Shown one piece after another: positions 1 through 4,786 of a stretch of DNA of 5,626 bases. Below the pieces are notes generated by a model. That model was not told the DNA's origin and ran no database searches. It was given only the letters and a program-made list of their open reading frames with translations. The stretch spans positions 213 through 5,838 of the forward strand of contig DGNJ01000113.1 of assembly GCA_002388905.1 (NCBI GenBank). Reading direction: 5' to 3'. Within the stretch, counting starts at the first letter, position 1. Every line of letters begins with the position of its first letter. Made by a program: the position numbers and the translations under genes. This stretch comes from Cellvibrionales bacterium UBA4495 (GTDB taxonomy: Bacteria; Pseudomonadota; Gammaproteobacteria; Pseudomonadales; Porticoccaceae).

Positions 1-284
1 GCGCCGGCATTGTTGACGAGAATATCGAGGCTGTCCGCGCGCTGCCTTAATTCAGTGACTACCCCCTCGATTCCCGCGTTGGTGGAGATATCGCCCACCA
101 GGGGATGACAGGTGCCCTTTGCCGACAGTTCCCGGGCCGTCGCCCGGCAGGTTTCGGCATTGCGGCCGACGATGTAGGTGACGACACCGCCGGCCACCAG
201 GCCTTCGGCGATCATTCTGCCGATACCGCTGGTGCCCCCGGTCACCAGCGCCGTTTTACCTGCGACTGAAAACAGATCCCGCAT
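1..284 (-). CDS. SDR family oxidoreductase, RhlG-like (C-terminus beyond left edge)
   Basis: This is the N-terminal 94 residues of a classical short-chain dehydrogenase/reductase, cut by the left edge; family members are usually about 250-260 residues. The visible part is a Rossmann fold. It has the cofactor motif TGGTSGIG at residues 15-22, Gly-Arg at 40-41 after the second beta strand (favouring NADP(H)), Asp65 that would contact the adenine ring, and the structural NNAG motif at 91-94. The catalytic Ser, Tyr and Lys lie outside the window. The opening (LFSVAGKTALVTGG) and the later GRMIAEGL stretch resemble, from memory, the RhlG-type beta-ketoacyl reductases that use NADPH, so a 3-oxoacyl reductase role is plausible but unproven. 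The start is the ATG at 282-284, preceded seven bases upstream by a GGGAGAAG ribosome-binding site (292-299). The gene is divergent from the phosphotransferase and may share its control region. Confidence 0.9.
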   Translation of the reverse strand, partial: MRDLFSVAGKTALVTGGTSGIGRMIAEGLVAGGVVTYIVGRNAETCRATARELSAKGTCHPLVGDISTNAGIEGVVTELRQRADSLDILVNNAG

Positions 285-403
285 CCTGAAACTTCTCCCG
301 CGTTTTGTGGTGGTGGACTGTATTCGGCCGCCATCCGGAAAGGGGAAATCCCAGCCTCTGGCAACCTGCCCGTGAAAGTACCATGTGACTCCCAAAAAGT
401 ATA

Positions 404-432
404 TTTTCAAGGATTGGCGCCCATGCTATGGT
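404..432 (+). promoter_or_regulatory. Candidate sigma-70 promoter with extended -10, for the phosphotransferase gene
   Basis: TTTTCA at 404-409 matches the -35 consensus at four of six positions. It is followed by a 17-base spacer and TATGGT at 427-432, also four of six, with a TG at 424-425 giving the extended -10 form. A small palindrome CCAT-gct-ATGG (421-431) overlaps the -10. The predicted transcript would begin near 439 and have a leader of about 90 bases. This is a by-eye match only and could be chance. Confidence 0.35.
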
Positions 433-455
433 GCCTTTTCCGAGGATTCGCCAGG

Positions 456-486
456 GAACCCACGCCAATAACGCAGGTCTGGGTTC
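456..486. repeat. 7-base perfect inverted repeat in the phosphotransferase leader
   Basis: GAACCCA at 456-462 is the exact reverse complement of TGGGTTC at 480-486, with a 17-base spacer. The arm centres are 24 bases apart. It lies between the candidate promoter and the ribosome-binding site, where it could be a regulator-binding site or a leader hairpin. A perfect 7-base match in a region this size can also occur by chance. Confidence 0.3.
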
Positions 487-528
487 GCTTCCCCCATAAC
501 CAGAATCACACTTGTCCAGGAGAGCCCC

Positions 529-1626
529 ATGACCCAGGTCGTTTTTCCCATCGATATCGATAAACTGAAACCGGAGACACTCACCGCCACGGTTCGGCAA
601 CTCTACCCGGATGTCACCGTCGAGGGTTTCGACGTCCTGCAGTCAAAAAGCTACGGCGACGAGATGGTGTCCACCGCGGCGCGCGCCGTCCTCGAGGTGC
701 GCTACGGCGCCGGTGCTCCCGACCACCTGCCCACCCGCGTGGTGCTGAAGATGGCACGGGACGAGAGCAAGCTGCTCGCCCCCTTCTATGCCAACGAGGT
801 CAACTTCTACAACCGGCTGCGCCCGGAACTGGACATGGAAACGCCACTCACCCTGGGCGGCAGCTATGACCCCGAGTCCGGGCAGTTCGGCCTGATCCTG
901 GAGGATGTTACCCGGCGGGGTGCGGAGTTTCCCAATGTCACCTGGGATATCGGGCTGGCCCAGGTGGAATCACTGCTCGATGCCCTGGCAAGGCTGCATG
1001 CCACCTACTGGCAAAGCCCCCGCTTCGACAGCGACATGGCCTGGGTGCAAACCCACCTGGAGGGAGACATTATCGAACTCCAGAACGAGGCGGCGACTCC
1101 CCTGATACAGCACGAAGTGGACACGGTACAGTTCAAGCGGGAAATGGTCGAGCGCCTGCGAACGACGGCCCCCGCGTTGCGCGCCGGCATGATGGCCGTG
1201 CAGAAACACCAGGCGACCCTGCCCCGGACACTGGTCCACGGTGACGCCCACCTGGGCAATACCTATTTGCTGCCGGACGACAAGGGGGGATTCCTGGACT
1301 GGCAGTTGATGGTGCGCGGTTACTGCATGCACGACGTCAACTACCTGGTCACCACCGCCCTGTCCATCGAACAGCGCCGCAACCATGAGCGGGACCTGCT
1401 GGCACGCTACCTGGAGCGCCTCGCGGAATTCGGCGTCAGCCAACCCCCTTCCTTCGACGAGGCCTGGCGGGAATACCGCCGCACCCTGGTCTGGGGCGTG
1501 TACTACGGCTGGCTGACCACCCCCATTGTCAATTACGGCTGGGAAATCAACGTCCTCAACCACCTGCGCCTGACAACCGCCTACGAGGACCTGGAGACCG
1601 CGAAATTGGTGGAAGAGGTGCTCTGA
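529..1626 (+). CDS. Phosphotransferase family protein, APH / ecdysteroid-kinase-like fold
   Basis: This predicted cytoplasmic kinase of 365 residues transfers phosphate from a nucleotide to a small-molecule hydroxyl; the substrate is unknown. The N-lobe has Lys74 in VVLKMARD as the likely ATP-anchoring lysine. Glu90 in a NEVNFYNRL stretch would be the helix-C glutamate, and LILEDV (122-127) the hinge. The C-lobe has the Brenner-type catalytic loop HGDAHLGN at 237-244 (catalytic Asp239, metal-binding Asn244) and the metal-binding Asp257 in LDWQ. These features are shared by aminoglycoside and choline kinases and by the ecdysteroid-kinase-like family. The EVxFY pattern, the LEDV hinge and the length fit the last group best, so antibiotic resistance is not a reasonable call. 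The start is the ATG at 529, with AGGAGAG at 518-524 four bases upstream. No signal peptide or membrane segment is seen. The gene seems to stand alone: a hairpin and a new promoter candidate separate it from the next gene. Confidence 0.88.
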   Translation: MTQVVFPIDIDKLKPETLTATVRQLYPDVTVEGFDVLQSKSYGDEMVSTAARAVLEVRYGAGAPDHLPTRVVLKMARDESKLLAPFYANEVNFYNRLRPELDMETPLTLGGSYDPESGQFGLILEDVTRRGAEFPNVTWDIGLAQVESLLDALARLHATYWQSPRFDSDMAWVQTHLEGDIIELQNEAATPLIQHEVDTVQFKREMVERLRTTAPALRAGMMAVQKHQATLPRTLVHGDAHLGNTYLLPDDKGGFLDWQLMVRGYCMHDVNYLVTTALSIEQRRNHERDLLARYLERLAEFGVSQPPSFDEAWREYRRTLVWGVYYGWLTTPIVNYGWEINVLNHLRLTTAYEDLETAKLVEEVL

Positions 1627-1637
1627 CAACCGGCCGA

Positions 1638-1665
1638 AGCCCTGCCCCCCTGCGTAGCCAGGGCT
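1638..1665 (+). terminator. Terminator-like hairpin after the phosphotransferase gene
   Basis: AGCCCTG (1638-1644) and CAGGGCT (1659-1665) form a perfect 7-base stem around a 14-base loop, beginning 12 bases after the stop codon. The sequence that follows is AT-rich but lacks a run of T residues. It is therefore not a textbook intrinsic terminator and may be weak or act only as a 3' stabiliser. Confidence 0.35.
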
Positions 1666-1669
1666 GTAA

Positions 1670-1678
1670 TGCTAAAAT
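1670..1678 (+). promoter_or_regulatory. Candidate extended -10 promoter element for the monooxygenase gene
   Basis: TGC followed by TAAAAT (1673-1678, five of six matches to the -10 consensus) forms an extended -10 element in a short AT-rich patch. No good -35 hexamer lies 16-18 bases upstream, where the terminator-like hairpin sits. Extended -10 promoters can work without one. The predicted transcript would start near 1685, giving a leader of about 65 bases. Confidence 0.35.
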
Positions 1679-1693
1679 AATTGCAGATCGTCG

Positions 1694-1721
1694 TTCCCGC
1701 TTCCGACCGGGAATTCGGGAA
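1694..1721 (+). repeat. Inverted repeat with a duplicated right arm in the monooxygenase leader
   Basis: TTCCCG (1694-1699) can pair with CGGGAA at 1708-1713, giving an 8-base loop, or with a second CGGGAA at 1716-1721. The two pairings exclude each other. The repeat lies in the predicted 5' leader, upstream of the weak ribosome-binding region. It may be a binding site or an RNA structure; no known riboswitch is recognised. Confidence 0.3.
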
Positions 1722-1749
1722 ACTTCACTGAAAACAGAGAGCGAGACAG

Positions 1750-2745
1750 ATGTCGATCAAGCTTTCCATCCTCGATCAATCACCGGTTCGCCAGGGCGGT
1801 ACGCCGGAACAGGCACTGGCGGAAACCGTGGAACTGGCGGAACTGGCCGACGGGCTCGGCTATTATCGCTTCTGGGTGTCCGAGCATCACAGCACCGCCG
1901 CCTACGCCGGCAGCGCCCCGGAAGTGCTGCTCGCCGCGATCGGCGCGCGGACCCGGAAAATCCGCATCGGCAGCGGCGGCATCATGCTCCCCCACTACAG
2001 CACCTTCAAGGTGGCCGAGGTGGCCTCGGTCCTGGCCACCCTGTTTCCGGGCCGCATCGACCTGGGCCTGGGTCGCGCGCCCGGCGCGGACATGGCCACG
2101 GCCCGGGAACTGTCCCACGACGGCAATCCCCGCTTTCACCTGTTTCCCCAACAGACACAGGACCTGCTGGACAAACTGGCCAACAAGCGTTATCGGCCGA
2201 AAATCTTCCCCCGCCCGGAAACCAACCCGGACGTGTGGATGCTCGGTACCAGCCCCGACAGCGCCATGCTCGCCGCCGAGCTCGGCCTGCCCTACAATTT
2301 CGCGCTGTTTATCAACCCGGACATGGAGACCGGCATTATCGGCCGCTACCGGGAGCATTTCGTCCCCTCCGACAATCTGTCGGAGCCCTATGCCGGCCTG
2401 ACGGTCAATGTCTATTGCGCGGAAACCGAGGAAAGAGCCAGGCAACTGGCACTGGCCCGCCAGCTGTCCATGCTGCGCGTGGTCACCGGCGGCGGTTTCA
2501 GTGGTATCGGCCCTGTGGAGGAAGCGGAGCAATACCCCTACAGTTCCCAGGAAAGGGAATACATTGCCCAGCGCGGACGGCACGACGCCATCGGCACCCC
2601 CGGGCAGGTCAGGGAGCAAATACTGAGGCTGGCGGAAAAATACGATGCCGACGAAATCACCACGGTGACCATCACCTACGACTTCGAGGAGCGCAAACGC
2701 TCCTACGAATTGCTCGCCGATGCGTTCAACCTGGGGCGCGACTAG
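1750..2745 (+). CDS. LLM class flavin-dependent oxidoreductase (YhbW/MsnO8-type luciferase-like monooxygenase)
   Basis: This complete 331-residue protein belongs to the bacterial luciferase-like superfamily, a TIM-barrel that uses reduced FMN and oxygen (or F420 in some branches) to oxidise small organic molecules. Visible family features are SILDQSPV at 6-13, FWVSEHHS at 41-48, the GSGGIMLPHYS strand-loop at 74-84 and the FPGRIDLGLGRAPG segment at 99-112. There is a substrate-side LGTSPDSA loop at 165-172 and a late GTPGQV turn at 282-287. This combination is that of the single-component-like group including E. coli YhbW and MsnO8, not the F420-dependent dehydrogenases. Length is normal for the group. 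The ATG at 1750 is chosen because the conserved beta strand begins only a few residues later; its ribosome-binding site is weak (AGAGAG at 1736-1741). A flavin reductase partner is not in the window. The substrate cannot be told from sequence. Confidence 0.92.
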   Translation: MSIKLSILDQSPVRQGGTPEQALAETVELAELADGLGYYRFWVSEHHSTAAYAGSAPEVLLAAIGARTRKIRIGSGGIMLPHYSTFKVAEVASVLATLFPGRIDLGLGRAPGADMATARELSHDGNPRFHLFPQQTQDLLDKLANKRYRPKIFPRPETNPDVWMLGTSPDSAMLAAELGLPYNFALFINPDMETGIIGRYREHFVPSDNLSEPYAGLTVNVYCAETEERARQLALARQLSMLRVVTGGGFSGIGPVEEAEQYPYSSQEREYIAQRGRHDAIGTPGQVREQILRLAEKYDADEITTVTITYDFEERKRSYELLADAFNLGRD

Positions 2746-2761
2746 GAGAGCACCGAAGCGA

Positions 2762-3163
2762 TCAACCGGTCCCGTCGGCCGACATCAGTTCCTCAAGGTA
2801 AATGCGGCTCGCCGTGGATAAGGGCAGTTTTTCTCCGGTAACCCTGTTTACCTGGACCAGTACCACCAGGGCGCGGACCGCCAACTGATCGTTTTGCCAG
2901 ATTTCCTGCACCACCGTCGCCGAGCTGGTGCCAATAGCTTGGACGGCGGTGCGGATCAGCGCCTCGGCCCGGTAATACAGTTCCCGCCGGTAATCGTATT
3001 CGGCACGCCGCACCACACCAAAAACTGCAGTTTCGCCAGCGCGCCGGGAAACCTCCTCGTAAAGGGAAACCCTCGCCTCTTCGCACCAAACGGGGATCGC
3101 CGTGCTGCGCACGTGCCTCTCACCCATATCGGCGAAGCGGGGCTGTAAACGGAATTCCTTCAT
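2762..3163 (-). CDS. Hotdog-fold thioesterase-like protein (4HBT superfamily) with altered catalytic loop
   Basis: This last gene of the minus-strand operon encodes 133 residues, the usual size of a single hotdog domain that hydrolyses acyl-CoA thioesters. The opening RFAD (9-12), CEEARV (27-32), the strand pattern ending in RALVVLVQVN, then TGEKLPL and RIYLEEL follow the 4HBT template. The loop normally reading D-x-D-x-x-G-H-V-N-N instead reads DMGERHVRS at 12-20: it is one residue shorter, and the second Asp and the NN pair are gone. Activity as a thioesterase is therefore uncertain. An upstream in-frame start near 3307 would overlap the preceding SDR by over 130 bases, so I place the start at the ATG at 3161-3163, seven bases after that SDR's stop codon. 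A GTG directly before it is a possible alternative. No strong ribosome-binding site is seen, so translational coupling is likely. The stop lies 16 bases from that of the convergent monooxygenase. Confidence 0.82.
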   Translation of the reverse strand: MKEFRLQPRFADMGERHVRSTAIPVWCEEARVSLYEEVSRRAGETAVFGVVRRAEYDYRRELYYRAEALIRTAVQAIGTSSATVVQEIWQNDQLAVRALVVLVQVNRVTGEKLPLSTASRIYLEELMSADGTG

Positions 3164-3170
3164 CACCCGG

Positions 3171-3929
3171 TCAATCCGCCGTGGTCCCCTTGTCGGCGGC
3201 GTAAACCGCACCGTGTACCACCCGCGCATCGTCGGACGCCAGGTAAAGCACCACCGAGGCCACGTCCTCTGCCACCGCGGGCGGCCGGATACCGGAATAG
3301 CGGGCAAACAGGGTCTCGTCGGCCCCTTCCGGAAAACTGAACCCCTCCGCCATGCCGGTGCCGATCATGGTGCCCGGAGACACGGCATTGATACGGATAG
3401 GTTCGTTGATAAATTCCATGGCCATGGATTTTGTCATCATTACGATAGCGCCCTTGGTCATGCTGTAGGGGACCACATAGGCCGCCCCCTTGAGCGCGGA
3501 CTGTGAGGCGCAGTTGACGATATTGCCGTTGGTTTTGATCAGGTGGGGAATGGCCGCCTGGGACATCCAGAAAGGTGCCGCCACGTTGACATTGTGGAGC
3601 AGGTTCCAGTCACCCTCATCCACATCCTTGACGTGCTGGATCCGGACGATGCCGGCAATATTGCACAGGATATCGAGCTTGCCGAACCTGGCCAGGGTCT
3701 TTTTCACCACATCGATACAGGTATCGCGCCTGGAGAGGTCGACGGCGAGGGCCAGGACCTCCGCGCCCTCGGCCTCGGCCTCCTTGCGGGTCTGTTCGAG
3801 CAGATCCTCCTTCACGTCAACGAGGCAGAGGGAGGCTCCCTCCCTTGCCATGCCCAGCGCCGTGGCCCGGGCCAGGCCCTGGGCGGCACCCGTGACAATC
3901 GCAACCTTATCCTTGAATCGCTGGCTCAT
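3171..3929 (-). CDS. SDR family oxidoreductase with non-canonical glycine motif
   Basis: This complete 252-residue classical SDR is a cytoplasmic NAD(H)-linked alcohol dehydrogenase or ketoreductase of unknown substrate. The cofactor motif is TGAAQGLA at 13-20, where the third glycine of the usual TGxxxGxG is Ala20. Asp38 after the second beta strand favours NAD(H), and Asp64 is the adenine contact. NIAG at 90-93 replaces NNAG, and Asn115 is the catalytic asparagine. Ser142, Tyr155 and Lys159 (in YSMTK) complete the catalytic tetrad with normal spacing. PG follows at 185-186. The C-terminal segment, normally near VDGG, reads ADKG at 245-248. The start is the ATG at 3927-3929, six bases after GGAGAA (complement of 3936-3941). 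It sits third in the operon, 63 bases after the preceding SDR and seven before the thioesterase-like gene. The catalytic residues are all present, so it should be active. Confidence 0.93.
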   Translation of the reverse strand: MSQRFKDKVAIVTGAAQGLARATALGMAREGASLCLVDVKEDLLEQTRKEAEAEGAEVLALAVDLSRRDTCIDVVKKTLARFGKLDILCNIAGIVRIQHVKDVDEGDWNLLHNVNVAAPFWMSQAAIPHLIKTNGNIVNCASQSALKGAAYVVPYSMTKGAIVMMTKSMAMEFINEPIRINAVSPGTMIGTGMAEGFSFPEGADETLFARYSGIRPPAVAEDVASVVLYLASDDARVVHGAVYAADKGTTAD

Positions 3930-3992
3930 CGTGTTTTCTCCATGAGTGATAAATAAATGCCTCGATACCGAGACGTTGCCTTTCGAGTGATT

Positions 3993-4733
3993 TCAGGTGG
4001 CCACCGTGCGGGCCCCGTCGACCACCAGTTCGTGGCCGTTGAGAAAACGGGTTTCGTCCGAAAGCAGGTAGACAGCGGCGGCGCCGATCTCCGCTGTGGT
4101 CCCCAGTCGGCCGGCATAGTTGAGGCCGATCAGGTGCTCACGCAGGCCGGGATACTGCGCGGTATAGCGTTCGTACATCTCGGTATCCACCGAACCCGGG
4201 GAAATCGTGTTACAGCGGATGCCCTGGCGGCCAAAATCGACGGCAATGGCCCGGGTCATGCAGTTGAGGCCGCTTTTGGATACCACATAGGGAAAATGCC
4301 GGGGGCGGACATGGGTGGCCTCGATGGTGGAGATATTGACGATGGCACCGCCGCCGGCATCGAGCATCGACGGTATCGCCACCCGGCTCCAGCGATAGGG
4401 TGCGTCGAGGTTGAGGGCCATGGTCCGGGTCCAGAGGTCGTCATCGGTTTCCAGGATATCCGCCTCGTCGACACGGCCCGCATTGTTCACCAGGCCCGTT
4501 ATCACGCCGTATTCGCGAATTGCCGTTTCAACGGCCTCTTCGGCGCTGTCCCCGGCGGTGACGTCCAGGACCAGGCCGGTGCCACCGATCTCGCCGGCCA
4601 CCGTCTCCACGTCGGGGTTGATATCCACCAGCACCACTTCCGCGCCCTGCTCTTTACAGGCGGCGGCGATGCCCCTGCCGATACCCGTGGCGGCACCGGT
4701 TACGACAATGACTTTGCCCTTGAGACGCGACAT
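3993..4733 (-). CDS. SDR family oxidoreductase (classical, NAD(H)-type)
   Basis: This complete 246-residue classical SDR has a canonical Rossmann motif TGAATGIG at 12-19. Asp37 in LVDI points to NAD(H), Asp57 is the adenine contact, NNAG is at 83-86 and the catalytic Asn is 108. Tyr149 and Lys153 lie in PYVVSK. The catalytic serine position, 13 residues before the tyrosine, is Thr136 in NIST (133-136), with Ser135 next to it. PG follows at 179-180 and the C-terminal motif is VVDG at 237-240. It probably oxidises a secondary alcohol or reduces the matching ketone; the substrate is unknown. An ATG seven codons upstream is in frame, but the strong AAGGGAGG site fixes the start at 4731-4733. It follows the Gfo/Idh/MocA gene by 53 bases and shares only the fold and core motifs with the next SDR, so the two are unlikely to be a recent duplication. 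Confidence 0.94.
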   Translation of the reverse strand: MSRLKGKVIVVTGAATGIGRGIAAACKEQGAEVVLVDINPDVETVAGEIGGTGLVLDVTAGDSAEEAVETAIREYGVITGLVNNAGRVDEADILETDDDLWTRTMALNLDAPYRWSRVAIPSMLDAGGGAIVNISTIEATHVRPRHFPYVVSKSGLNCMTRAIAVDFGRQGIRCNTISPGSVDTEMYERYTAQYPGLREHLIGLNYAGRLGTTAEIGAAAVYLLSDETRFLNGHELVVDGARTVAT

Positions 4734-4740
4734 GGTGAAT

Positions 4741-4748
4741 CCTCCCTT
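4741..4748 (-). promoter_or_regulatory. Strong ribosome-binding site that sets the SDR start
   Basis: On the minus strand AAGGGAGG lies seven bases before the ATG at 4731-4733 and matches the 16S anti-Shine-Dalgarno sequence closely. It lies within the seven-codon extension that the upstream in-frame ATG (4752-4754) would add, so the downstream start is preferred. Confidence 0.8.
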
Positions 4749-4786
4749 GCCCAATCATTTTGCCGGGTCGACCGAGCGGCCGGGTA

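Larger units (their letters stand above)
285..528. promoter_or_regulatory. Divergent intergenic control region
   Basis: This 244-base region separates two divergently transcribed genes, so it must contain promoters for both unless one is read from elsewhere. I see no convincing small gene in it. It is less GC-rich than its flanks, with an AT-rich island at about 394-410. A minus-strand -10-like TATACT (complement of 398-403) sits in that island with only a weak -35 partner. A plus-strand extended -10 candidate lies at 404-432, and a perfect 7-base inverted repeat lies at 456-486. No recognisable operator for a named regulator is visible. Confidence 0.5.

Noticed and set aside
256..600. Minus-strand open frame of 114 codons spanning the divergent intergenic region.
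   Set aside because: It overlaps the starts of both flanking genes, has no ribosome-binding site of note and has no recognisable domain.
529..1626. Annotation of the phosphotransferase as an antibiotic-resistance kinase.
   Set aside because: The shared HGD-loop only shows the fold. The hinge and EVxFY pattern fit the ecdysteroid-kinase-like group better, and there is no mobile-element context.
970..1629. Minus-strand open frame of 219 codons opposite the phosphotransferase.
   Set aside because: The plus strand carries the complete kinase motifs; the antisense translation has no family features.
1780..2619. Long minus-strand open frame of 279 codons opposite the luciferase-like monooxygenase.
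   Set aside because: It lacks any domain and is rich in the low-complexity composition typical of antisense frames; the plus-strand gene has full family motifs.
2774..2783. Perfect palindrome GTCGGCCGAC near the convergent stop codons, considered as a terminator.
   Set aside because: It has no loop and no T-run, and lies inside the thioesterase-like coding sequence. It is probably chance in GC-rich DNA.
3164..3307. 48-residue N-terminal extension of the hotdog protein.
   Set aside because: It lies wholly over the coding end of the SDR and does not resemble hotdog sequence, while the conserved domain starts right after the ATG at 3161-3163.
3926..3943. A five-codon reading frame (MEKTR) on the minus strand whose stop overlaps the SDR start as ATGA.
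   Set aside because: The same bases contain the GGAGAA ribosome-binding site of the SDR, so the ATG-GAG arrangement is more simply explained as that site. Nothing suggests a leader peptide.
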